Notes: a model not told the origin generated them from the letters alone. A stretch of DNA of 64,000 nucleotides from Trissonchulus latispiculum (GCA_030248195.1 JASAND010022050.1:1-64000); one strand, 5' to 3'; numbered from the stretch's first letter, positions 9,899 to 21,591 are shown. Numbers and translations: made by a program.

Positions 9899-10318
9899 GG
9901 TTACGTTACGGCCGAGCGAGTCCGTGATAACAAAAAACGGGCGATAGGTTATCTCACCGCGAAAATATGCCCGCAATCTCAGCAGAACCTTGCCCATTAC
10001 ATTTAACCCGAAATTGCTGTTAGAACAAGAGGACCTCACCACCTCTTTACCACATCCAGTGCCCCAAAACTGACAGTGAGGGCTCGCCTCCAAAAGTTCA
10101 GCAGTCCCTGTCGCCAGCAACCTTGCATGCCAGTTATCTGTGGAAGCATACTTCTGGAAGTTTACCGCCTCCACAACCAAGGACGCATAGCTAGCCCACT
10201 TCGCTTGACTGAAATTTCGGCTGAGCAAATAGGGTTTTGCCCGCTGTTTAGACCGCACGGGTTCGGTGCCAAGCTTCTCAATGTCCAACCGAGCTGCATC
10301 ATCTTCGATCAAAAACAC
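9839..10318 (-). CDS. NADAR-domain (YbiA-like) ORF, probably retroelement-associated
   Basis: The frame has 159 codons, but its first codon is GTG, so the true start or exon boundary is unknown. From about residue 33 it shows the C-terminal half of a NADAR fold. This comprises a helix resembling KWASYASLVVEAVNFQKY, then LLATGTAELLEASP, FWGTGCG, and a G-x-N-x-x-G-x-x-L helix ending LLRLR. In family members these segments form the ADP-ribose/riboflavin-type N-glycosidase pocket. The N-terminal SVEQ-type segment is not visible, so the domain is partial. In invertebrate genomes such ORFs often sit in retroelement debris, which matches the neighbours. Enzymatic activity cannot be judged from this. 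Confidence 0.55.
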   Translation of the reverse strand: MFLIEDDAARLDIEKLGTEPVRSKQRAKPYLLSRNFSQAKWASYASLVVEAVNFQKYASTDNWHARLLATGTAELLEASPHCQFWGTGCGKEVVRSSCSNSNFGLNVMGKVLLRLRAYFRGEITYRPFFVITDSLGRNVTSRSPICTFVLLWAEQGFSS

Positions 10319-10600
10319 CTTTGTGAGCTGTATAGCTTACTCATTTGATGCAAATGACTGCCCAAAGAGAGTTATCTGGCAGGGATGGAAATTTGAAAAC
10401 AGATCCAGTTTACCAAGAAAAACGCAACTCTTAAATGGATCAATCTAAAACACACATGAGCAAACACAAGTTATCATAATCGAGGGCTGAACCCCTCTAG
10501 TTAACTCATGTCACCTTGTGTCCTCTTCATCTATTTATTTTACCCGTCTGTATAGTATGTTATTTCCCTGACGCAAATGCTTACAGACTAACCCGCCTAC

Positions 10601-10714
<114 letters not shown>

Positions 10715-10935
10715 GTCAACAGGCCCATTGGCGTTCACGCATTCAATCACACATATCTCTCATTTGTTCCAATCACCACACCTCACATTCAAAACACGTA
10801 TACCCACAAACCGATTATTCCACACATTCTCAATCTTCTTGCAACAATAGACACACACGTATACGCACGCATACAGAACAATTAAACACAAACAAACATA
10901 CAAACACACGAATTCACCACAACGTCGATAACATG

Positions 10936-11175
10936 TGTAATGGATCGAATAAAATCAGATTTAAAAACTGATCAAAATTAAGTTGTCTTTTGGTTGCTAA
11001 TCGAGAATGGCTCCTAGAAGAATGAAATCATCAAGAAGCGTCTCATATATGGAATGTTTGAATTATCTTGTTAAGTCCAAGCCATAATTATGTATAAATA
11101 TGTATGTTGAAATCAAGGTTGCCAGCCTAAACGATTTATCAATTAACTAATGGTAAGAATAATGATTAGGTTAAT
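10936..11175 (+). repeat. Direct repeat, copy 1 (LTR-like)
   Basis: 240 bp starting TGTAATGGATCGAATAAAAT and ending GATTAGGTTAAT. It is nearly identical to 12700-12940. The pair could be the ends of a small non-coding LTR element (TRIM type). The right edge does not read CA, though, and no primer-binding site follows, so a duplication of other origin is possible. Confidence 0.6.
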
Positions 11176-12699
11176 TAGCAATTTTCGTTTTGTATGTTTG
11201 TATAACAAAACAGCAGTCAGTTAATAATAATAAATTATGGTATCAATATGCTGGAAACTTCTTAAAATTCAACAAAGCTGTCCCCAGGCCCCGGATCACC
11301 CGACCCAATGCTGCCCGGAGTGCAGCAAGCAGTCATTACAAGTTCTAACTTATGTTTTATGAACACATGCATTTCCCAAATCCTTCTTATGAATGACTAG
11401 AAATATATATTTTCCCTTAAAAAAGTCTAGAAAATATATTTGGCGAATAACTCGCATTTATTACTCAAAACAGAAGCGTTTACTTACAATCTTTTTAATT
11501 TGCTAACCTGTAGTCCCTTTCCATTAACATCAATAAACCTTCTACTTATTTCACCCTCCAAGTTGGAATCCTAGAGCTTTTTTGCCTGTGAGGAATAGAA
11601 GAACAATTAATTGATTATACGGCTGGGCATTTATTATACGGTACACTGGTTATAGGGTTGAACTGCTTTTGAATTGAATGGTACAGCTTTTGTTATTGTT
11701 ATGTTATGTAAACTATGTGTTGAGATTGTATGTAACTATGTGTTGAGATTGTATGTAACTGTTGGGATACAATGTAACAAAAAATAAAACAAAATTCCTC
11801 TACTTGATGCCCATATCTGTTTCTAATTCAGCGTATTTCGTTCTACGTCTTTATGTATGATGTTATGTTTTAACTTGTGGTTAGGCATTTAATTGCTTTA
11901 TAATTTTTAATTTATAATTAGAAAATTATTTGAGACAGGAAGGACATTTTTCGTCAGAGACTAATAAGACAAAATTCTTTCATTGGTTTGACGAATTTCA
12001 CTTTGTTGTTAACTTATCTTTCACTTGAGCAAAATGGAACCGGTATTTCTGAATTTTGACCTTAACATCAGAAGGGAGAGTTTAGGAAAAGGGGTCACAG
12101 AAGGCCAATCCTTAATAAATGCTGAAATATAAGCCGGGTGCGCTTATCATTAGTCCAATGCTGAAATATAAGCCAGGTGCGCTTATGGACCCAAACTCTT
12201 GATAGTACTGAACCAGGTGCGTTCAGCATAAATTGAACTGCAATCATCAAATTTAAAATATTTCGAATATTTCTGAAAGTTGCGAATCAGGTGAAAATAT
12301 GCAAATTAGTTTACGTTTTAATGGGAAATGGTAATTGCGGAACTGATCCTTAGATCGACCCTACAAACAAAGGAAGAAGTAGAAGAAGAAGTAATAGTTC
12401 AAAATATGGAGTAAACATAATAGAAAAGTATAACTGATGAGCCATAGAAGGCTACCGTAATGAATCATGAAAGTGGTCTACTAAAGGAATAATGGCATAA
12501 ACAGGGAAACACGTTAAGCACGAAGCACAGCACTCTCTATTGGTCTTAAGCATGATTATTTGGTGAAATGTCAGTATTGATGTAATGAAACTTCAAGTGA
12601 TTGTGATAGTATAGAAATGGTAAAGGAGAAGGGGAAATTAGTTAATGCTTTGGTTTATCCCCCCCTAGTAAAAAACCCACGCATTTTTCTTGTGGAGGT
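11176..12699. other. Non-coding interior between direct repeats
   Basis: AT-rich, with no ORF of note. At 12120-12185 a 50-bp unit (GCTGAAATATAAGCC then GGTGCGCTTAT) is repeated twice, and AGGTGCG words recur to 12230. Just before the second direct repeat lies a purine-biased TTGTGGAGGT, which would be in the place of a polypurine tract. Confidence 0.4.
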
Positions 12700-12940
12700 T
12701 GTAATGGATCGAATAAAATCAGATTTAAAAACTGATCAAAATTAAGTTGTCTTTTGGTTGCTAATCGAGAATGGCTCCTAGAAGAATGAAATCATCAAGA
12801 AGCGTCTCATATATGGAATGTTTGAATTTATCTTGTTAAGTCCAAGCCATAATTATGTATAAATATGTATGTTGAAACCAAGGTTGCCAGCCTAAACGAT
12901 TTATCAATTAACTAATGGTAAGAATAATGATTAGGTTAAT
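12700..12940 (+). repeat. Direct repeat, copy 2 (LTR-like)
   Basis: Same start and end as 10936-11175, with one extra T in TTTGAATTTATC and one A/G-type difference near GTTGAAACC. The high identity implies a recent duplication or recent insertion. Confidence 0.6.
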
Positions 12941-14280
12941 CCCACGATCAAATCAAGAAACACAGTTAGATAGAGATTAGTCAGGATCTAGTTACTAGAA
13001 TCCAACTTTAATATTGGTCGGAATAATGATAGGATTACCCAGAATTCCCTTAAAAAAGAACATGTGCTCTTTATTTAGTGGCCCGGGTGCGGTCACTTCT
13101 CCATTATCAAGGTCAATGCGAAGTCGAAATTGCTCCAAAATCTGGATACTTGCGAAGATAAATACATAAGATTGGTTTTAAAGAATTGTAACAATTTAAC
13201 TCAAAGAAAAATGTAAGAACTCTGAAAGGACGTTCAAACGCATTTCTTAGTGGTCAATAACAGCTCTTAGAAGATGGTTAACTAAAATAATTGTATTATA
13301 ATCCTGTACGTAAGAAAATAAGGATAGTTAGTACCTAAGTATGCTAAAATTACGTAAATCCGTGTTTATGATGACTTGGAGTTAAATTTATTGATATTAG
13401 TGTTAATTAGTGTTAGCTAGGGTTAGTTTATGATAATTTGTCAAGTCAGGACGTAAGAACTGGAATTTTACTCGATGACGCAACTTGAGGTCATTAGATG
13501 GAGAATTTTTTCCTAATTCTAAAAGTCCAAACCCGACTTTTCAACTCCTAAAATTGAATGAGTTACGAGCAAAAAATGTTTTTGTAAGATTATCCCTAAT
13601 TTCGTAATCTTACCTTCTTACCTTCTCTAAAAAGGAAAGTCCTAAGATTAGGCCTTAAACCTTTGCCTTAACTTTTCTTTTTCTTTTCTTCATTGTTTGG
13701 GAGGTGTCTACCTCCCAGACTACACAGCAGCCAGGTGTGCTGCTGTTTTTATTCAGGTTCCTCCGTAGTAGAGTTTGTCATCACTTGAACTTTTGTTGGG
13801 CCCAGTCCAGCAAGAAGAGAACAACAAAGCCTCTCTCTTCTAGGAGAAATAAAGATACGCTTTTGCATAGGTAGTTAGGTTTGGAGTGGGCTTAACCCCC
13901 TCCTCAATAATTAAAACCAGGTAAAGAAACAGTTAGATATAATTGGTTAAGTTTAAGGAATGTCATGAATCAATTTAAAGTTTTCGGAAAATTATGCAAT
14001 TCGCGTAAAATTGGCAAATCAGAGTACTATTTCGCAATCTTTCCCCATTGGTTAGGTTTATATGTTAAGCAAAGTTTCGCAAAATTCGGCCGAATTTCAG
14101 CACCCATAATTAATCAAAAGATGCGTCAGTTGGGGGCAATATTCCCCATTATCATTAATTTTCGCTTACCCGGGCTGGCCGATCCAGCAAGTCGCTAAGG
14201 CCTATAGAGAAGATAGCAACTTCCAGAAACTTATACACAAAATTTGAGGAAAATTTTAGAACTCTTTTCAATTCGAGCTG
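12941..14280. other. Non-coding stretch
   Basis: No protein similarity recognised. Around 13400-13440 there are short TTAGTGTTAGCTAGGGTTAG repeats, and near 13725-13745 a GCAGCCAGGTGTGCTGCTG hairpin. Confidence 0.35.
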
Positions 14281-14388
14281 TCAACGAGCTGTCAGAGAGC
14301 TGTCAGCTCGAAACCCAAAATTTTAAACTCAGCCAGTGTCCCTTTAGTCACGACCGAGAGCGGTCGCTGTTTTGAGTCCCTCTCCCCC

Positions 14389-14494
14389 AGTGTGTATTGT
14401 TTCTCGGACCACAGGTGTGGTACGGGAGTATAGCAATACACACTCCCCTTAGAACGCATTATAGGACTTTTCTGGCCCACACAGGCCAGAAAAG
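14389..14494. other. Two adjacent 11-bp-stem hairpins
   Basis: AGTGTGTATTG at 14389 pairs with CAATACACACT at 14434. CTTTTCTGGCC at 14467 pairs with GGCCAGAAAAG at 14484 across a 6-nt loop. Function unknown; structured leader or LTR sequence is one possibility. Confidence 0.6.
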
Positions 14495-14596
14495 GGTTGA
14501 GATTTACACACGGACACTACAACTTGAGGAGCCTTAAGGATCTTCTATATCCGGCTCAGATTTACTGCCTTGGAAAAAATTTAGGAATTTTATTGT

Positions 14597-14991
14597 GGCC
14601 TTTGGCCAATTTTTTATATATATTGTAATTTTCGGCCTTTGGGCCTTATTTTTATATGGTATTTTTGGGGCCTGCATGGCCAATTTTTATGGGGTTTTTG
14701 GGCCAAAGGAGCCCCGAATTTTGTAGCATTCTGGGCCTAAGGCCACTCTTTTATTTCCATAGCATGTTGGGCCTTCGGGCCAGTTTTATTTCACCTTTAT
14801 TTTATTATTTAATTAATTCAAAATTACAAGGGGTAGCTCATGTAAACCCCTCCTGTGCGATGGAGGTCTTGAGGTGTGCCCACTTTTCTCTTCTTTTACT
14901 TTTATCTTCTTTTACTTTTCTCGTTTTAATTCCTTTTCACTTACCAAGCCACGGCCTTTTGGCCTAAAATTAGTAGGCCTTTATGGCCTAA
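14597..14991. repeat. Array of eight GGCC-N-GGCC mini-palindromes
   Basis: Short inverted repeats at 14597, 14634, 14667, 14700, 14733, 14769, 14953 and 14975 (for example GGCCTTTGGCC, GGGCCTTCGGGCC, TAGGCCTTTATGGCCTA). The first six are evenly spaced at 33-37 bp. The intervening DNA is T-rich and not conserved. Every GGCC is in a pair, so this is not a base-composition effect. No gene. Confidence 0.7.
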
Positions 14992-15679
14992 AATATTCTC
15001 TTTATTTGTCACTTTTGGGGTTATTTTTGTAGTTTTCATGGGATTATGAGTGGGACCCCTAACCCCTGATTCTGAGCTAGAGAGCCCCTTAATTACGGCT
15101 CCGAAATTAATAAGCTAGTTGGGAGAACTGTTTCCCCACAGCCGGCAACTAGGAGTTGCCGGCCATGTTTTCACAAAAAAGCACTGTAATATCTAGGAAA
15201 ATTACACCACCTGTACTATGTTTTATTTTTAGCGTTAGGTCGGCAGTAAAACCACTAGGCACTAAAAATATAGGGTGTTTTGAAAAGCAATCTCTAAAAT
15301 ATGAGTCGTTCTACGTTTAATTTAATTAATTATTAAGTAATCGTTTAAGAGGAATGGCCGGCTTCCTCACTTTTCGTAGTTTTAATTAATTGTGTATTTG
15401 ATCTAATGAATTGTTCTTTGTTGTTAGTAATAATTGCTTGGCAATTATTACTCACTGGCTTTCATCAAAATTTAAGTTATATCTTTTTCCCAAACTTGTG
15501 AAGTTTAAGTTTTTTCACAAAATTTCTTTTATGGGCAATTCTGAGGAATTGCAAAGCTGTAAAACTCGCGCATAACAAAGTTCAAAGTTTATAAATTCTT
15601 CACACAAATGAGCCTAAGTTTAGTTTATTAGTTAGTCTAAGTAGCTAGATGGTTATTAATATGATTGTTTTGTATAATT
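14992..15679. other. Non-coding, one GC hairpin
   Basis: A hairpin GCCGGCAACT...AGTTGCCGGC lies at about 15141-15163. Otherwise no gene or repeat was recognised. Confidence 0.4.
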
Positions 15680-15815
15680 AAAGCGTGAATGTCTTGTATG
15701 ATTGAAGTATGAATTTTTTGTAAGCCTGAAGTGTGAATGTTTTGTAAGTCTGAAATGTGAATGTTTTGCAAGAAAGAAGCGTGAATGTGTTATAAAATTT
15801 AGATGTGAATGCGTC
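15680..15815. repeat. Degenerate minisatellite, about 32-bp unit
   Basis: Four to five imperfect units around GTGAATGTTTTGTAAGTCTG (seen near 15684, 15731, 15766, 15801). Non-coding. Confidence 0.5.
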
Positions 15816-18179
15816 CCCAAAAAGTACCTAAGGTGGTTATTCGGGTAAACTCCTCATGGAGCGTGAGGTTCCGAAATTAACCAAGTTTCAAGGATGTTTG
15901 GCTGAATGGTTGTAGAATGTTCTGATTTGCATGTATGAAAAATGAGTGTTTTCGGATAATTGCGGTGGCAACTCACGGAAACTCCCCTTGTACGACAGGG
16001 GTTGTGAGAATTGTCAAATCAGTATGAATGTCAGTCGCGTGAATGATTATTGATAATGTAGTTAGCAATATTGGGATAATCCAGGGATTCCAAGGCTCAA
16101 CAAGTTGTAGTATGCTCTACCAATAATTGTCGAACGGTAAATTGTAGTAAACTCTATATTAATAAAAGATAACGTTTTAAACAGTTCAAAATTCTAGTTA
16201 AATCGGATTATCTTAATATGTGGTAGTTCACCGGTTCTCATCTGGTGCATGAGACCAATCTTCGTGAAATTTACCTTAGAACTCCTGTATTAGGCAGGAA
16301 AATGGTGTGAATGTGTACAAATGCTTGTTTGTTGTTGAATACTTGTTGATCTGAGGGATATGAGTGTGATAAACAGTGTGAATGAGTACCTATTTCAATA
16401 TCGAGGTAATATGCAAATTAGGTAGTTAACCTGGTCCAGGGTCACGGGGACCCCCAGGATAAGCTGATACTACCAGGTGGTCCTCGATTCGTCCACGTAG
16501 GTATGCCCGCAAGAAGGGAGTGGACGAATCGCAGATAAAGGACTTCGTGCTGGTCTATTTCACCTGCCTAGAGCCGAATTTTGTCCCAAAGTCTGTAATA
16601 TAAATTAGTTAAGTCTGTCCACTGTTTCGTATTAATTGTATGTGTTAATTAGCTAGATCTGTGCCAATAAATTCACCCTTAGCTAGTAATTCTTGTACTG
16701 CATTGCAAAAATAGTTCATACATTTTGTCAGCCTTTAGCACAAAGGCAAAAGTTAGTTTTAATCAAATTGCAGGAATTACGTTAAAATTGCCATTCTTGC
16801 TCTCACTCGTTCTCGCTAACAGGGCAACTAATTTATCTATAGTTTGTATTTCTACAAAGAATATTATCTGTACGGTTTAGACTTTTTATGTCAATCAATT
16901 ACTCCAAAAGGTAAACGTATGCCGTCTGAAAATCCTAGCCAAATGGGGCTATAAACATCAAATCATGCTTCTTAATTAATGCAAACAAACAACTATGGGA
17001 TTTAATGGCACACACGGTGAATATCGTTACGTAAGCATCAAATAAACCTAAAATCACATAAATAATAGTTAGTTAGAATATTAATATTGTGTAATTACGT
17101 AAGAATTGAGGAATACGACGAAACCTTCTTCTAATGAGTCAAAAAAGGAATGATTTTGTAAATACGCGTTTCTATCTTTATAAACTTGTTATACAGGAAA
17201 CTGGTGCTTTCCTGTCGCAAATCTTACGCCTCAAACCTATTTATGCACAGACCGAATATGACCGTAAATGAATATACGTTGAATCAGCGATTTCTTGCAT
17301 TCCCATGCAAGAAATCGCCCAAAATCTTATATTCGGTGAAATTTTGCCTATAGCAAGCTAATAACGCATAATTGATCACGTTTTATCCCGCTAAGGCGGT
17401 TGGAGTGTGCTATTTCTGGTTTTTTCAACAAAATCTCAATCAGAACTGACTAACGTTCTAAATTTCGTCTCTGAAAGCCTTATAAGTGAGTAATAGTTGC
17501 TGGGTTTGATTCCCGCACTTGTATTCTGAACTAATGGGTTTTAACCCATTTGATTCAGGTTCGCCGAAGACTGCATCCTGCCAAGAATCACTTTGTGTGG
17601 AACCTGATCCTGAGAACTTTATGCGATTAGCCTGATTTCTGTGAACGGAGTCCAGTCCAGTAGAGATAGTTTGATAGCCGATTAGATTGATTGATTCAAT
17701 TGTTGATTCACAGACAGTTCAGATTGTTGAAGGTACATTGGGAACTGGATATCTATAGACAGTAGTCTTAGGCAGAGACAGCGGTATAGTGAACCGAATC
17801 TTTGGGAAAACCAGCCGAAATTCAGTGCTTCTCCAGAAAACTCACTCATATATTTGTTATTAAGAATTGAACGAACTTTCCTAAAATGTATCCTATCATC
17901 CATTCTATCCTAGCTGTTGCGGGAAAGATCCCGTGCTTAGGCCACTGATAGAACCTATTGGAAGAAGTGTTCAGAAGGAATTAGATCAGGACGAAGACAT
18001 CGCTTAAATTTATTGTTTAATTTAAATTACAATTATACTTGCAGCCATCTCCCGGTACCACCCCGCCTAGACCGACCCCTGTATTTGTTCTTCAGTCCAA
18101 CCGTCCGAAACCACTCGTGAGGTTGCAGGTGTAACCTGACGAGATCACCCAACTCCATAGACCGGATCTGTTTCTAACC
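15816..18179. other. Non-coding region, probably old LTR-retroelement sequence
   Basis: No protein similarity. 16780-16830 (TCTTGCTCTCACTCG, GGGCAACTAA) resembles 29644-29670 plus 30728-30740, which are inside the LTR-like block at 29121-31535. Part of this stretch may therefore be the far end of the related LTR-like block at 18180-18960. Confidence 0.35.
17287..17318. other. Perfect 14-bp-stem hairpin
   Basis: GCGATTTCTTGCAT and ATGCAAGAAATCGC are separated by a TCCC loop. The stem is too perfect for chance in unconstrained DNA but has no T-run behind it. Role unknown. Confidence 0.65.
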
Positions 18180-18960
18180 GACACCCTGTTAACTTTATTA
18201 ATTATCTGTTATAGTGAACCTGTGTTGTAGCTTTTCTGTAAAGGACGAATAGAGAGTAGATTTGAGTTATACACACGACACGCAACACTACTTAACGTGC
18301 CCAGTCATAATACCTGAAGAAGAGGACTAATAATTAGTCTCAACTTAGTTATTAACCGGTCAAACTTTAATTTAGTTAAGTGGCATTTCAATAATCTCTC
18401 GTCCCTTCAAATAACCCTGCCCAACCAAGGGCTGGCAACTCTGGTAAATCTAGTAATCTGTATCCCCGTGAATATTGTAATTCTAATTGTGGTTAATAAT
18501 TGTTTTGAAGTCGTACTGTCCCTGTTCATTATAATCATATTGTCCTTAGTAATTAATAAATTAATCCTGTTGCGTGCAAATCGTTGTCTACATTTCAGCC
18601 GCTGAAAAGAGATCCAGGTGAGATCTCCCCAGAAATAATAAAGGTAAACTGTTCAGATCTAAGTTGGATCTGAACCCAGAGTTGAAGACTATTTGTCTGA
18701 TCTTAGTTTTGACCTGTTGCGTCAGAGCGATCCTATCCATACTCCAGGTGCGATTGGATAGAGCCTAACCCATTTCACCTAAACGAACTCACAATAGTAC
18801 CCCTATCAGGTTGGCTGTAGAGATCCCCGATTTTGGCAAACCACCTTTCGGGAATCTGGTACATAAGTTTGTCTTATCAGGCAAACGTGCTAACCTTCCG
18901 TGTAAGTGAACCCCTAAGCGAAACGACCCCATTTTCGAAATCAAATCAAATTGGCCAAAT
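18180..18960 (+). repeat. LTR-like block A, related to 30840-31560
   Basis: Collinear words shared with block B include AATACCTGAAGAAGAG, GGCAAC-CTGGTA, GCTGAAAAG-GATCC, AACGAACTCA, AGGTTGGCT-TAGAGAT, GAATCTGGTA and GCTAACCTTCCGTGTAA (GCTGACC in B). The blocks are diverged and A is longer. They flank the minus-strand gypsy remains, so they may be its two LTRs. Exact ends were not determined. Confidence 0.5.
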
Positions 18961-19059
18961 TTTCTATTTCACCCAACTCAGTTCATTACACGGTAAATCA
19001 GTTTTTGGAGCCCCACTCAGTTCATTACACATGGTTTCAGTCTGTTGATAAATGTCAGT

Positions 19060-19377
19060 TCTGCCATCGAGACATAGCAATACATAATTTACGGTTCTCC
19101 TGAAACGTGGAACCCTTCATCCAGACAGGGTGATTCTTTCTAACAGGCATTTCCTTCAACATTATCTCCTGTCACACTACTAACAGCGGTGCTTTAGCCG
19201 TACGGTTGTAGTAGGCAACTTGAGCCTTCTTCCGCTTATTAGAATTAGCTAAAGCTCGTTCATGTAACCACTTGATGCCCTTTTACAAATGTTTCCTAAA
19301 GTCATTTACTGACTCATAACGTTCCTACATAGTCGATTCTCCATTTAAAGGAAGTTGCGCGATGCGTCCATACATCA
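19060..19377 (-). pseudogene. Gypsy integrase C-terminal remnant
   Basis: Directly beyond the hAT-like insertion, minus-strand codons resume with a phrase typical of the end of gypsy integrase (LMYGR just after the GFSPFE motif), then decay through stops. It continues the integrase at 20152-20702. The frame and the 8-bp duplication confirm the two pieces were one. Confidence 0.6.
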
Positions 19378-19385
19378 GTTCAAAT

Positions 19386-19837
19386 CAGGGGTTTTCTCGA
19401 AAATCGGACCTGCGTAAATTTTGCGAATTTTTGTTTTCGAGTGCGTATTTTTGTTTTCGACTGCGTAAAATTAGAAAAATCGGTTCTAAACGTTATAAAC
19501 GCTATAAACGCATTTAGCGTCGAATTAAATCGTTTTTATGAGTTTTTAAACAACCTTAAGGGCCTTAGCTTCATTTTATGTTGCGTGCTGATTGAACTAC
19601 GGTGTAAAAGTGTGAATATTTGATGCGAAATAGATACGCAGGTGGGGTTGAAGAAAATTTTAAATTTTGGATTAAATTTGCTCTTAAAACTTTGAATTAT
19701 TTCCCTGGAGCAATTTAATAGTAAAGTTAATTGTTGGTTAGACAAATAGAGTTTACTAATAGAATAAATAGAGTCTTAGAACAGACAAGATTTTAGTTTA
19801 CTATGTCAAATCAAAATAGAAACAAAAACAACGCATG

Positions 19838-19884
<47 letters not shown>

Positions 19885-20143
19885 CGTGTGCTTAGAAGCA
19901 ACTGCAGACGGAAGGATCAATGTAGAAGCGAAGAGGTAAGTGGGGGGTTTGGGGGCGGAGCCCCCCACAAGAAGCCAGAGCCCAAACTACGTTGAGTTGT
20001 CTCAAGGAATTAATTTAGAGCACTCTGGAAATTCTTGTTACCGAATTTTTCGGTTGCGTATTTTGGTGCGTATTTTTGTTTTTGACTGCGTATTTTTAAG
20101 CTTGACTGCGTAAATACGCAGTATTTTACGCAAAAAAACCGTG
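19386..20143. mobile_element. hAT-like non-autonomous element in gypsy integrase
   Basis: A 758-bp insert bounded by CAGGGGTTTTC and, inverted at the right, CACGGTTTTTTTGCG. It is flanked by an 8-bp direct repeat GTTCAAAT (19378-19385 and 20144-20151). An 8-bp duplication with CA(G/C)GG tips is the hAT signature. Subterminal GACTGCGTAA/TTACGCAGTC words repeat in both arms. It contains a (TA)n run at 19838-19880 and a GGGGGCGGAGCCCCCC hairpin near 19955. No transposase. The interrupted coding frame resumes after the insert. Confidence 0.8.
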
Positions 20144-20151
20144 GTTCAAAT

Positions 20152-20702
20152 GGACTAAAACCAGTTGTAGAGTTGACAGAAGACCTATATGCTAACAAAG
20201 CAAACGGAAGAAACTGACCCCAGTTGGAACGATTTGCGCTAGCATTCATGAAAAGCCAGGATTTCAACGACGGAATAAACCTTTTGGCGAGACCGTCACA
20301 CTGCGGGTGATAAGCGGTAGTTTCAATTTTCCGCCCACCAAGCAGTTTCACAGTATCCGTCATTACTGCATATCTAAAGGCTTTGCCTCGATCACTCTGC
20401 ACCAGTTTAGGACAACCATGTCGTGCGACGACTTCCTGGACCAACAACTTCGCAATACTACTAGCATTTGGATTTTTCAGTGCAAAAGCTTCAGGCCATC
20501 TGGTGAAATAATCCACCACCACCACTAGTATAAATCTATTCCCAACAGAGATTCTTGGCAAGGGTCCAACAATGTCCATACCTACAAACTCTATGGGGGC
20601 TGACGTACTTATCGCCTGCAGCTCTGCCCTATTCCTTTTCGGTGACTTATACCGCTGACATTGGTCGCAAGCCCTTACCCAATCGCCTATGTCTTTTCTC
20701 AT
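20152..20702 (-). pseudogene. Ty3/gypsy integrase, inactive
   Basis: The frame reads through a CDQC zinc-knuckle half, then the core with GMDIVGPLP (first Asp) and LVQSDRGKAF (second Asp). The third acidic residue should sit in the NGLxERF-type motif, but the sequence has GLAKRF, a Glu-to-Lys change. This alone would abolish strand transfer. The frame is cut at the GFSPFE motif by the hAT-like element. Upstream, the HHCC region is degenerate. It is part of the element running minus strand from about 29.1 kb to about 19.0 kb. Confidence 0.85.
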
Positions 20703-20806
20703 TTTCGGCCAAACGTATCTTTGAGCATTTGAGAGAAGGGTTTTTCAAAACCAAATTGCCCACCTACAGGAGAATCGTGGTAACCGTTCAATACTGATTC
20801 CACTAA

Positions 20807-21591
20807 CTACTTTGGAACCAGTAGCCGCAACGTCTTTCCTGACCTGGAAGCTTTATACAGCAGGCCATTCTCCATTCCAAAAGACAGTCCTCGGCCAACC
20901 TTTGACAGTGATGCACTAACTTCTGTACAATATGCATTATTCCCCTGAGCGGTTCTAAGCGAAGCACTATCAAAATTTGCCGGCAGCCCCGTTACACATA
21001 AGACCCGCTCCGATTTATCCGTATTACGCGATTTATACGCATCCGCGGAACAGTTATACCTGCCGGGGTGATAACGGATTTCAAAGACGTAATCAACCAG
21101 CTTCACTGCAAACTTGGCTAGCTTCTGATTCTGGTGCTGGCCATTTTTCAAAACCTGCACAAGCGGCCTATGATCAGTAAACAGTGTAAAAGAAGTTCTT
21201 CCAAATAGGTATGGTCTAAATTTATCAGTAATCGCCCAGTACGCGGCCAAGTCTTCCTTCTCAATCGTGGAATATCCTTCTTCCGATTTTCGCAAAGTGC
21301 GGCTCGCATAACAAAGTACCCTTTCACCTTCCACAGAATCCTGGACTAGTACAGTTCGCAGACCGTTTCAGGACGCATCAGTGTAAACCTTAAACGGTTG
21401 CGTGAAATCCGGCAATGCCAACACAGTGGCTTCAGAAATTGTCTGTCTCAAGAGGGCCAATGTGTTCTCACACTTGCAGCAGCAAACAAAGTCCTTGGAA
21501 GCTGATAATCTAGTCATAGGCCGTGCTACATCACTTAGCCGAGGAATAATGTTACGGCAGTAGGATACTAGTCACTAACCCTAAAAACCGC
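20807..21591 (-). pseudogene. Ty3/gypsy RNase H domain, broken
   Basis: The minus strand encodes a YTDAS motif immediately followed by a stop (near 21370), then ASRTLRKSEEGYSTIEKEDLA (seen in part), FTDHRPLVQVL and a NCSADAYKSR end. Catalytic-type Asp and Glu positions are recognisable. The stop codon and the loss of frame toward the RT side make it inactive. The join to RT is interrupted by the TTAA element at 21592-22578. Confidence 0.8.

Noticed and set aside
14597..14991. CRISPR-like regular spacing
   Set aside because: The palindromes are only 11-17 bp, spacers are short and low complexity, there are no cas genes, and the context is eukaryotic.
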